Positions 31,091 to 38,617 of a DNA stretch of 63,388 bases are shown here, piece by piece. Under the pieces are notes generated by a model. It was not told where the DNA came from, did not search any database, and worked only from the letters and a program-made list of their open reading frames with translations. Made by a program: the position numbers and the translations under genes. Each line of letters opens with the position of its first letter. Positions within the stretch are counted from its first letter, which is position 1. This stretch comes from Prevotella sp. (GTDB lineage: Bacteria; Bacteroidota; Bacteroidia; Bacteroidales; Bacteroidaceae). The DNA lies in contig JAFUUL010000127.1 in NCBI GenBank assembly GCA_017483805.1, positions 1 to 63,388 of the forward strand, in the 5' to 3' direction.

Positions 31091-32989
31091 TTATTCCACT
31101 ACGATGGGCTTGTACTTCGGCACGAGGGTCTTCATGATGAACCAGCCGATGAGGTAGGCCACGGCACAGATACAGAAGATAATCATGTAGCCAGCGGGCT
31201 TACCGTTGAAACCGAGAGCATGGAGCGGAGACTGTTTAATCTCGCAACCGTGTTGCTTGAAGGCCTCTGCCAGTTTCTCACCGTCGCCGGAGAGTTCAGA
31301 ATAGTTGCCGCTGTTAACAACAACGTATGCCTTTGCATCAAGTACCTTAGCCTGAGCCAGTAATTTGTTGGCCTGAACTGTATCAGCCATTGCGTCGTAC
31401 TTGTCAAGAACAGCCTGAGTCTTGGAGTCGTCAGCCATCTTCTCCCCTGTCAGTTCATTGATGATAGCGATACGGGCAGCCGTCTCATTGAAACTGGTGC
31501 CACCTTTCTCCATGAACTTGTCAAATGAAGCAGTAGCGGCTTCTTGGTCGGCCAAAGCAGCGAAAGCCTGGTTAACTTCGGCTTCACCCTTCGCTACCAG
31601 TTCTGATTTCAGCACCTGCTTATAGGCCTTAACACTCATTTCCTGAGGTTCCGTATTGGTGTTACCCGACAGTACAAATGAGCCTGCAGCGAAAGTAAAC
31701 AACACACCAGAGCCCATATTAATGGCAAATGATCCAAGACCTCCAGCCATAGAGCCAATACCGGTGATGGTGCCGATGGTAGACTTGGGGAACATATCGC
31801 CAATGGTAGAGAACAAGTTGGCTGACCAAGCCTGGTGTCCTGCACCTAATAAACCAATCAGAATAGCAGGCCACCATGCGCTATAAGCACCGAGAGGCTG
31901 AGCAATAAGACCCAACAAGGGGAAGAAGGCGAAGATGAGCATAGCACGCATACGGCCTAGATAGGGGTTCATACCACGAGTTTCTACAAAATACTTGGGC
32001 AGGTAGCCACCACCAATGGAGAGAATGGTGACAATGGAGTAGAGTGTCAGTATAAGCAGGATACCCATGGTTGAGTCGCTGGTATAGCCATACTGGTCAG
32101 AGAAATAGGCGGGAGCCCAGAATAGGAAGAACCACCATACGCCATCGGTCATCAGTTTACCAACAATAAATGCCCATGTCTGCTTGTAGGTGAAACACTT
32201 CCAGAAGGGGATAGCCTTTTCTTCTTTCACCTCGCCACGATCTTGTACGTTGGCAATGTCGTTGTCCTGTTCGATATAATTGAGTTCGGCCTGATTAACA
32301 TGGCTGCTCTTGTGAGGCTTCTCATAGAGCCATGTCCACAGTCCCATCCAGAGGAAACCAAGAGCACCAATGACGATGAATGCCATCTCCCAGCCCCAGG
32401 CACGAGCCAACAGGGGAATCGTGGCAGGAGCAGCCAGGGCACCTACCGATGCACCGCTATTGAAGATAGAGGTGGCGAAGGCACGGTCCTTCTTGGGGAA
32501 ATACTCGGCCGTCACCTTAATGGCGGCGGGGAAGTTGCCGGCCTCACCAACAGCCAGAATAAGGCGGCAGGAGAGGAACAGCCACACCGAGATGGTGGCA
32601 ATGGCTACGGCGGCATCACTGCCTGCCTGCACCAGACGAAGGGCAGCAACAGAGTCGTATCCCTCGATATACATGGTCATCCATCCACATCCAGCATGAA
32701 GCACTGCACCCAGAGACCATACGAAGATGGCAATCAGGTAGCCCTTTTTACTGCCCATCCAGTCGATGAACTTACCTGCAAAGAGGTTGGCAATGGCATA
32801 GAAGACGGAGAAGATGGCCGTGATGTAGCCATAGTGAGCATCGGTCCAGTGGAAGTCCACGGCGATGAAGTCTTTCCACGTGAGAGACAGGACCTGTCGG
32901 TCCATGTAGTTGACAGTGGTTGCCAGAAAGAGCAACGCACAGATGACCCAACGGAAGTTGCTCATCTTTGTTTTCTGAATAGCATTCAT
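31091..32989 (-). CDS. MFS transporter, hexuronate/anion symporter type, with large soluble insertion
   Basis: 632 residues against about 430-480 for the family. The N-terminal half has the typical signatures: VNYMDRQVLSLTWKDF, AIFSVFYAIANLFAGKFIDW and GEAGNFPAAIKVTAEYFPKK, as in ExuT-like carriers. A soluble segment of about 140 residues (about 450-590; helical, charged, from VKAYKQVLKSELVAKGEAEV on) is inserted before the last transmembrane helix (MIIFCICAVAYLIGWFIM). It probably imports a uronate, which fits the nearby KduI. A four-helix-bundle gene and repeats separate it from kduI. Confidence 0.8.
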   Translation of the reverse strand: MNAIQKTKMSNFRWVICALLFLATTVNYMDRQVLSLTWKDFIAVDFHWTDAHYGYITAIFSVFYAIANLFAGKFIDWMGSKKGYLIAIFVWSLGAVLHAGCGWMTMYIEGYDSVAALRLVQAGSDAAVAIATISVWLFLSCRLILAVGEAGNFPAAIKVTAEYFPKKDRAFATSIFNSGASVGALAAPATIPLLARAWGWEMAFIVIGALGFLWMGLWTWLYEKPHKSSHVNQAELNYIEQDNDIANVQDRGEVKEEKAIPFWKCFTYKQTWAFIVGKLMTDGVWWFFLFWAPAYFSDQYGYTSDSTMGILLILTLYSIVTILSIGGGYLPKYFVETRGMNPYLGRMRAMLIFAFFPLLGLIAQPLGAYSAWWPAILIGLLGAGHQAWSANLFSTIGDMFPKSTIGTITGIGSMAGGLGSFAINMGSGVLFTFAAGSFVLSGNTNTEPQEMSVKAYKQVLKSELVAKGEAEVNQAFAALADQEAATASFDKFMEKGGTSFNETAARIAIINELTGEKMADDSKTQAVLDKYDAMADTVQANKLLAQAKVLDAKAYVVVNSGNYSELSGDGEKLAEAFKQHGCEIKQSPLHALGFNGKPAGYMIIFCICAVAYLIGWFIMKTLVPKYKPIVVE

Positions 32990-32994
32990 TTTAT

Positions 32995-33063
32995 TTTAAA
33001 TTTAGAATTTAGAGTTTAGAATTTAGAGTTATTGCCTTTGGCAATTAAGAATTAGGAATTGAG
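32995..33063. repeat. Type B repeat before the MFS gene
   Basis: TTTAGAATTTAGAGTTTAGA units, then a small hairpin TTGCC-TTT-GGCAA and AATTAAGAATTAGGAATTGA. The hairpin differs in sequence from CGGC-GAA-GCCG at 33467 but keeps pairing. The block lies on one side of the four-helix-bundle gene, inverted relative to the block on the other side. Confidence 0.7.
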
Positions 33064-33065
33064 AA

Positions 33066-33434
33066 TTATTCGAGTCCGAGGTTCTTTCGCTTGGTCTTGA
33101 TAATGGAAACGAGAAGACGTTTCAGTTCATCACCATCATCATAAATAGATTTGAATTGATTTTCATCCAGGTCGTTCACTTTTCTTAGAAGCCGAAGCCA
33201 GTAAAGAGTCTCGTTACATTCTTTTAAAGAAATGTACAATTTTGCCAAGAAATCATTGTCGCTGATAGCACATTCTGCCTCGGCATAATTTGCTCCTATG
33301 CTCATTCCGCTACGCATGATTTGATCAACAATATGCTTACCTTTCCTCTCTTTGTCCAAGAAACGGCATAAATTGACAATCCTAACAGCGAACATGAGGC
33401 ATTTCTCATCCAGCATTTTGCCAAAGTCACTCAC
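33066..33434 (-). CDS. Four-helix-bundle protein (S23/23S rRNA intervening-sequence family)
   Basis: About 122 residues if the GTG at 33434 is used (SDFGKMLDEKCLMFAVRIVN), or 116 from the ATG at 33416. The family pattern is clear: IVDQIMRSGMSIGANYAEAE, SDNDFLAKLYISLKECNETL and YWLRLL. Relatives lie in 23S rRNA intervening sequences of Leptospira or act as the RNA-binding Avd of diversity-generating retroelements. Solitary copies have no known function. It sits between uronate genes, with inverted AT-rich repeats directly against both ends, which looks like a self-contained inserted cassette. Confidence 0.78.
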   Translation of the reverse strand: MSDFGKMLDEKCLMFAVRIVNLCRFLDKERKGKHIVDQIMRSGMSIGANYAEAECAISDNDFLAKLYISLKECNETLYWLRLLRKVNDLDENQFKSIYDDGDELKRLLVSIIKTKRKNLGLE

Positions 33435-33440
33435 AGTGAT

Positions 33441-33510
33441 AATTCTTAATTGGAAAATCTTAATCGGCGAAGCCGACAACTCTTAATTCTTAATTCTTAA
33501 CTCTTAATTC
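33441..33510. repeat. Type B repeat between kduI and the four-helix-bundle gene
   Basis: ATTCTTAATTGGAAAATCTT, the hairpin CGGCGAAGCCG, then CAACTCTTAATTCTTAATTC units. Closely similar to 29875-29933. Confidence 0.75.
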
Positions 33511-33512
33511 CG

Positions 33513-34487
33513 TCATTGGATGTCAATGACGGGAATGTTGTCCTTGTCGTTGTAGTAGAGGTTCTCGCCTGCCATGCCCCAGATGAAGGTGTAGTAGTAG
33601 GTGCCGGCAGCGGCGTGGATGCTCCACTCGGGGCTCATGATGGCCTGCTCGTTGTGCAGCCAGACCACGCGGCTCTCCTGCGGCTCACCCATGATGTGGG
33701 CGATGGTCTGCTCCTGAGGCAGGTTGAAGTAGTAGTAAGCCTCGATGCGACGACCGTGGGTGTGGGGCGGCATGGTGTTCCAGGCAGCACCGGGGTTGAG
33801 TTGCGTCAATCCCAGTTGCAACTGGCAGGGACCTTCCTCCAGCACGTCGTTCACAATGAGTTTGTAGACCGTGCGGTTGTTGCACTCCTCCAGCGAGCCC
33901 ACGGGGCCCCAAACGGCTGCCTTCAGCGAGCCCTTGCGACCGTCGAGCGTAATCCACTGCGTCTTGTAGTGCTGGTGGGCTGTGGCGCTGTTCAGATAGA
34001 ACTTAGCGGGCTTCGCCGCGTCCTTCGAGCGGAAGAGCACCTCTTTGTTCACGTCCTTGTCCTTGCCGATGTGGCCGCGACCGATGTAGAGGGCCTCCTT
34101 GGGAGAGAGGGCATACTCCTTGCCATCGACGATGACCCAGCCGTCGCCCTCGCCGCAGTTCACCACGCCGAGTTCGCGGTTATAGAGGAAATACTTGTCC
34201 TTGATGCCGGGGTCTACGTCGAGGCCCAGATCGCGGAAGTTCTCCAGTTTCAGGTCCTTGGTCACAGGCATGGCTCCACCGAAGATGAAGCGGTCGTAGT
34301 GGCTGTAGGTCAGGTGGATTTTGTCGGCCTCCATCACCTTCTCCATCACGAAGCGGTCGCGCAGTGTCTGTGTGTCGTAGTGTTTCACATCCTCAGGATG
34401 GCAAGCCGCCTGGAACTTCACATCCTGCTGGGCCTGTATACCCAGCGCGCCCATGATTAGGGCGAAACTCAGAATTGCTTTCTTCAT
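33513..34487 (-). CDS. kduI: 5-keto-4-deoxyuronate isomerase (KduI) with a signal peptide
   Basis: Interconverts 5-keto-4-deoxyuronate and 2,5-diketo-3-deoxygluconate in breakdown of pectin- or glycosaminoglycan-derived unsaturated uronates. 324 residues, against about 278 usually. The cupin metal ligands are kept: [19 protein letters not shown] (two His and a Glu) and [21 protein letters not shown]. The N terminus [20 protein letters not shown] is a convincing signal peptide, and an insertion (about residues 77-105, [15 protein letters not shown]) is also present. Export of this normally cytosolic enzyme is unusual. It starts 10 bp after the EIIC gene, so shares its transcript. Confidence 0.88.
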   Translation of the reverse strand: MKKAILSFALIMGALGIQAQQDVKFQAACHPEDVKHYDTQTLRDRFVMEKVMEADKIHLTYSHYDRFIFGGAMPVTKDLKLENFRDLGLDVDPGIKDKYFLYNRELGVVNCGEGDGWVIVDGKEYALSPKEALYIGRGHIGKDKDVNKEVLFRSKDAAKPAKFYLNSATAHQHYKTQWITLDGRKGSLKAAVWGPVGSLEECNNRTVYKLIVNDVLEEGPCQLQLGLTQLNPGAAWNTMPPHTHGRRIEAYYYFNLPQEQTIAHIMGEPQESRVVWLHNEQAIMSPEWSIHAAAGTYYYTFIWGMAGENLYYNDKDNIPVIDIQ

Positions 34488-34497
34488 AATTCGTATT

Positions 34498-35934
34498 CTA
34501 TTTGTTGTTTTCTTCTTTGACGATTCGCATACGGTTCCAAACGACCATAGCGATGGTGATGAGGGTGAGGACGCCCATGCCAATCCACTGCAAGTACTTC
34601 ACACAGGCATAGATGACATAGCCGAAGAGGCTGGAGGCAAAGTCCATAGCGCCAGCCTCAAAGCCCTCTGGAATCTGGGCGGCCTTGTCCTGTGTGGCCT
34701 CGAAGACCGTGTTGGCGGCCAACGTGAAGGCGGGAGCCATGTCGGTGACGAAGTAGAGACCGATGGTGACGGCCACCAAGCCGATGATGAAGGTCTTCAC
34801 CACGTTGCCCTTGGTGTAGGGCAGCACCATCACGAAGACATAGAATATACCGGCCAGCGATGCCAATGGCAGGAACTGGTTGCCGGCCTTCGAGAGGGCG
34901 ATGGCCAGGATGAGCGTCACAGGGATGAGCAGCAGCGACACGACGAGGGTCGTGGGATGGCCGATGACAAGGGCCGGCGACATGCCGATGTAGACCTTCT
35001 TGCCGTTGAACTTCTTCTTCACCACCTCCTGTGTCTTCTCAGAGATGGGCATCAGACCGTCGATGAAGAGGCGGGTGATGCGGGGGATGAGTTCCATCAC
35101 GGCACCCATCGTCACACCCAGGAAGAGCACCGACTTGACAATGCTCATCACGGCATCGGTGGTCGACTCGAAGCCTGCGGCATAAGCGGCAAAGTTTTGG
35201 AAGTGGTCAAAATGGGCAGCAGCCCCAATCAGGGCACCCACGATGACACCCAGCACCAGCGGCTCGCCCAGCACGCCGAACTTCTGCTTCAGGCCTTCAG
35301 CATCGATGTTGAGTTTAGAGAAACCGGGAATCTTGTCCAGCAGCCAGTTGATGCAGATGGCGAAAAGCGTGAAACTCTGGCAGAAGGGCTGTGGAATCGA
35401 GATGCCGTCCATATTGTCATAGTAGCCCTGGAAGCGGTCGGCCGTCAGGTCGGCCATCACCAGCGTGACGATGTAGCACGAGATGGCGGCGAAGTAGCCC
35501 CACAGCAGGCTCTGGTCCATCACGAAATAGGCCACGGCCCCGATGAAGGCAAAGTGCCAATAGTTCCACAGGTCGATGTTGACAGTGCGGGTACACTTGG
35601 TGACCAGCAGCAGGAAGTTGATGCCCAGACAGATGGGAATGATCAGCGCACCCACGGCTGTGTTGTAAGCCACGGCGGCAGCAGCGGGCCAGCCCATGTC
35701 GAAAACCTTCAGGTCGAGGTTGAAAATCTTCGAGATGGCATCGAGCGGCGTGTTGAAGTTGGTGGTCAGCAGGGCTGTAACGATGCCCAGACCCACGAAG
35801 CCGACGCCCACGTAGAGGCCGCTCTTGAGCGATTTGCCGAACTTCATGCCGATGCACAGGCCGATGATGGTGAAGAGAATCGGCATCATGACCGACGCTC
35901 CCAACTGGATGATGTAACTAAAGATTTGTTCCAT
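34498..35934 (-). CDS. Galactitol-type PTS EIIC-like membrane transporter
   Basis: 478 residues, about twelve hydrophobic segments, resembling GatC of the PTS GAT family ([32 protein letters not shown] and [20 protein letters not shown]). No EIIA, EIIB, HPr or enzyme I gene is present. Bacteroidetes generally lack a sugar PTS, so it may work as a secondary carrier or permease without phosphorylation. It leads the unit containing kduI, suggesting transport of a uronate or related acid sugar; that is inferred. Confidence 0.78.
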   Translation of the reverse strand: MEQIFSYIIQLGASVMMPILFTIIGLCIGMKFGKSLKSGLYVGVGFVGLGIVTALLTTNFNTPLDAISKIFNLDLKVFDMGWPAAAAVAYNTAVGALIIPICLGINFLLLVTKCTRTVNIDLWNYWHFAFIGAVAYFVMDQSLLWGYFAAISCYIVTLVMADLTADRFQGYYDNMDGISIPQPFCQSFTLFAICINWLLDKIPGFSKLNIDAEGLKQKFGVLGEPLVLGVIVGALIGAAAHFDHFQNFAAYAAGFESTTDAVMSIVKSVLFLGVTMGAVMELIPRITRLFIDGLMPISEKTQEVVKKKFNGKKVYIGMSPALVIGHPTTLVVSLLLIPVTLILAIALSKAGNQFLPLASLAGIFYVFVMVLPYTKGNVVKTFIIGLVAVTIGLYFVTDMAPAFTLAANTVFEATQDKAAQIPEGFEAGAMDFASSLFGYVIYACVKYLQWIGMGVLTLITIAMVVWNRMRIVKEENNK

Positions 35935-35973
35935 TTTATCTTTGTTTTATTTGTTTTAAGCGTAGTTTGGGTG

Positions 35974-35981
35974 CAAAGTTA
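35974..35981 (-). promoter_or_regulatory. -7 box of the EIIC-kduI unit
   Basis: TAACTTTG on the minus strand, 40 nt before the EIIC start codon. A type B repeat (GAATTATGAATTATGAATTA) lies upstream, next to the murF-alr end. Confidence 0.6.
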
Positions 35982-36028
35982 CAAAATAATTGTGAATTAT
36001 GAATTATGAATTATGATTTATTTTCATT

Positions 36029-38494
36029 TTAGTCCTGGAAGTAGATGCGTTTCACCCGGTTGGAGACGCCCGTCAGCACTTCGTAGGGGATGGTGTCGAG
36101 GATATCGCTCAGCACGGAGACAGGCAGGTTGCGACCGAAAATCTCCACGCTGTCGCCCTCCTGACACGCCACATCCGTCACGTCGACCAAGGCCACATCC
36201 ATGCAGATGTTGCCCACATACTCTGCTTTCTGTCCGTTCACCAGACAGTAGCCGCGGCGGTTGCCCAGACGGCGGTTCAGGCCATCGGCATAGCCGATGG
36301 GGATAGCGGCGATGCGGCTATCGCGCTCCAGCATGGTGCGGCGGCTATAGCCCACGCTCTCGCCTGCCGGCACCTCGCGTATCTGGAGGATGGTGGTCTT
36401 GAGGGTGCTGACGCACTTAAGTGATGAGTGATGAGAGAGAAGTGATGAATAGGGGTCGACGCCGTAGAGGCCGATGCCGAGGCGGCACATGTCGAGTTGG
36501 CGTTCGGGGAAGTGCTCGATGCCGGCAGAATTACAGATGTGACGCAGTATCTTGTGCGAGAAGGCGGCCTGCAACTGCTGGCTGGCCTGATCGAAGCACT
36601 GGAACTGCCGCTGCGAGAAGGCATCGAAGTCATCGCTGTCGGAGCCCACGAAGTGGGAGAATACTGAGCGGGGAATGATGGCCGACTGGTGGCGCAGGCG
36701 GTCGATGAGTTGATCCATGTCCTGCTGCGGGTCGAAGCCCAGACGGCGCATACCGGTGTCCAGTTTGATGTGGACGGGCCAGCCGGTGATGCCCTGATGG
36801 CGGGCGGCACGGATGAGGGCGTCCATCAGTCGGAAGGAGTAGACTTCGGGCTCGAGGTCGTAGTCGAAGAGCGTCTTGAAGGACGACATCTCCGGATTCA
36901 TCACGATGATGTTCTGGGTGATGCCAGCCTTGCGCAGGGTGACACCCTCGTCGGCCACCGCCACGGCCAGATAGTCCACGCGGTGGTCTTGCAGCGTCTT
37001 GGCTATCTCGACGGCTCCAGCACCATAGGCGTCGGCCTTGATCATGCAGACCATCTTGGTCTCAGGGCGCAGGAAGGAGCGGAAGTGGTTCAGGTTGTCC
37101 ACCACGGCGTTGAGATCCACCTCGAGGATGGTCTCGTGTACCTTTTGCTCCAGTTGCTCGCTGATGCGCTCGAAGCCGAAGGGGCGGGCTCCCTTCAGTA
37201 GCACCACGTCGTCGTGCAGATTGCGGAAGACGCTGCTCTGCAGGAATTGCTCCACATCGGGGAAGAACCACTTCTGGCCTATGGCGAACAGAGAGGCCTG
37301 CGACGCAATCTGCGGACCGATGCCCACAAAGCAGTCAATGCCGCGCTTCTGCAGCAGGTCGGACACCTGACGGTAGAGGTCGGCCGGTGTCTCGCCGCTC
37401 TGGTAGATGTCGCTCAGAATGAGCACCTTGTGCTTGCCCTCCTGCTCTGGGCGGCGGTTCATGAAATCGAGGGCGATGTCGAGCGAGTTGACGTCGCTGT
37501 TGTAGGAGTCGTTGATCAGGGTCAGCCCGCGCTGCCCCTCCTTCACCTCCAGTCGCATGGCGATGGGCTCGAGCCGGGCCATGCGCTCGGCAATCTGTTC
37601 GGGCGTCAGGCCCAGATAGAGGGCCACGGTGGCACAGGTGATGGAGTTCTCGATGCTGGCCTCGTCGAAGAAAGGCATCTCATAGGAACCCTCTACACCT
37701 TTATATATATAAGAGATGTGGCGACCTTCGGTCTTGACAAACATGGGGGCCTTCTCGCTGTAGCGGCTCCAGCCGATGCGCTCGCCCTGATACTGTGAGC
37801 GGCGGATGCAGCGGCTGACGGTATCGTCGTCAGACGGATAGACAATGACCTCGGTATCGCGGAAGAGTTGCAGTTTCTCCATGCACTTCTCGTCCAGCGA
37901 TCGGAAGTTCTCCTGATGGGCGGAGCCGATGGAGGTCAGCACGCCGATGGTGGGCTGGATGATGTCGTGGAGGGCAAGCATTTCGCCGGGCTGGCTGATG
38001 CCGGCCTCGAAGAGGGCCACGCGGGTCTGCTCGTTGAGCAGCCATACGCTGAGGGGCACACCAATCTGTGAGTTGTAACTCTTGGGCGAGCGGGTCACCT
38101 TCATCGAGGGCATGAGCAGTTGGTAGAGCCACTCCTTGACCCAAGTCTTGCCATTAGAGCCCGTGATGCCCACCACGGGGATGCTGAACTCGTCGCGATG
38201 GCGCTCGGCCAGTCGCTGCAGGGCTGCCAGCGGCGAGGGCACCTTCAGGTAGTTGGCATCGGGGGCGAGGGTCGCAGGGAGGGTCTCCACCACGAAGTTG
38301 CGCACGCCGCGCCGATAGAGTTCGTCGATGTACTTGTGTCCGTCGTTGCGCTTGCTGCGCAGGGCGAAGAACAGGGTTTGCTCAGGGAAACACAGTGAGC
38401 GGCTGTCGGTGAGCAGCCAGCCGATGCCAGCCTCAGCGTTGCCGTAGCGTCGGGCCCCGATGAGGGTGGCCACTTTCTCAATGGTATATATCAT
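36029..38494 (-). CDS. Bifunctional MurF ligase-alanine racemase
   Basis: 821 residues, a fusion known from Bacteroidetes. The N-terminal half is MurF-like (adds D-Ala-D-Ala to the UDP-MurNAc-tripeptide) with the ATP loop GITGSNGKTWVKEW and the later LINDSYNSDVNSLD. The C-terminal half is an alanine racemase with PLP lysine K486 in MVCMIKADAYGAGAVEIA and the C-terminal catalytic-Tyr region GESVGYSRR. A type C repeat adds YSSLLSHHSSLK just before TLKTTILQI in the racemase half. Together with ddl (9.3 kb) it covers three consecutive D-Ala steps. Confidence 0.93.
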   Translation of the reverse strand: MIYTIEKVATLIGARRYGNAEAGIGWLLTDSRSLCFPEQTLFFALRSKRNDGHKYIDELYRRGVRNFVVETLPATLAPDANYLKVPSPLAALQRLAERHRDEFSIPVVGITGSNGKTWVKEWLYQLLMPSMKVTRSPKSYNSQIGVPLSVWLLNEQTRVALFEAGISQPGEMLALHDIIQPTIGVLTSIGSAHQENFRSLDEKCMEKLQLFRDTEVIVYPSDDDTVSRCIRRSQYQGERIGWSRYSEKAPMFVKTEGRHISYIYKGVEGSYEMPFFDEASIENSITCATVALYLGLTPEQIAERMARLEPIAMRLEVKEGQRGLTLINDSYNSDVNSLDIALDFMNRRPEQEGKHKVLILSDIYQSGETPADLYRQVSDLLQKRGIDCFVGIGPQIASQASLFAIGQKWFFPDVEQFLQSSVFRNLHDDVVLLKGARPFGFERISEQLEQKVHETILEVDLNAVVDNLNHFRSFLRPETKMVCMIKADAYGAGAVEIAKTLQDHRVDYLAVAVADEGVTLRKAGITQNIIVMNPEMSSFKTLFDYDLEPEVYSFRLMDALIRAARHQGITGWPVHIKLDTGMRRLGFDPQQDMDQLIDRLRHQSAIIPRSVFSHFVGSDSDDFDAFSQRQFQCFDQASQQLQAAFSHKILRHICNSAGIEHFPERQLDMCRLGIGLYGVDPYSSLLSHHSSLKCVSTLKTTILQIREVPAGESVGYSRRTMLERDSRIAAIPIGYADGLNRRLGNRRGYCLVNGQKAEYVGNICMDVALVDVTDVACQEGDSVEIFGRNLPVSVLSDILDTIPYEVLTGVSNRVKRIYFQD
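36418..36450. repeat. Type C repeat inside the racemase domain
   Basis: TAAGTGATGAGTGATGAGAG then AGAAGTGATGAAT. In frame (minus strand) it gives SSLLSHHSSL between GVDPY and the strand TLKTTILQI. Confidence 0.7.
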
Positions 38495-38520
38495 AGTACT
38501 GTTTTTTTGCTTTCAAGATG

Positions 38521-38528
38521 CAAAGTTA
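38521..38528 (-). promoter_or_regulatory. -7 box of murF-alr
   Basis: TAACTTTG on the minus strand, 27 nt from the start codon. Confidence 0.6.
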
Positions 38529-38572
38529 TAAAATAATTATGAATTAAGAATTAAGAATTAAGAATTATTTTG

Positions 38573-38580
38573 TACCTTTG
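38573..38580 (+). promoter_or_regulatory. -7 box of purL
   Basis: TACCTTTG, 38 nt before the purL ATG. A type B repeat (GAATTAAGAATTAAGAATTA, about 38541-38568) occupies the -33 position. Confidence 0.65.
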
Positions 38581-38617
38581 CACGCAAATTCAAACTTATA
38601 TTTATCAATAAGGTATT

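Noticed and set aside
34453..36009. 518-codon plus-strand frame opposite the EIIC gene
   Set aside because: His/Asp/Glu/Gln-rich translation with no domain. The minus frame is a polytopic membrane protein with family motifs.
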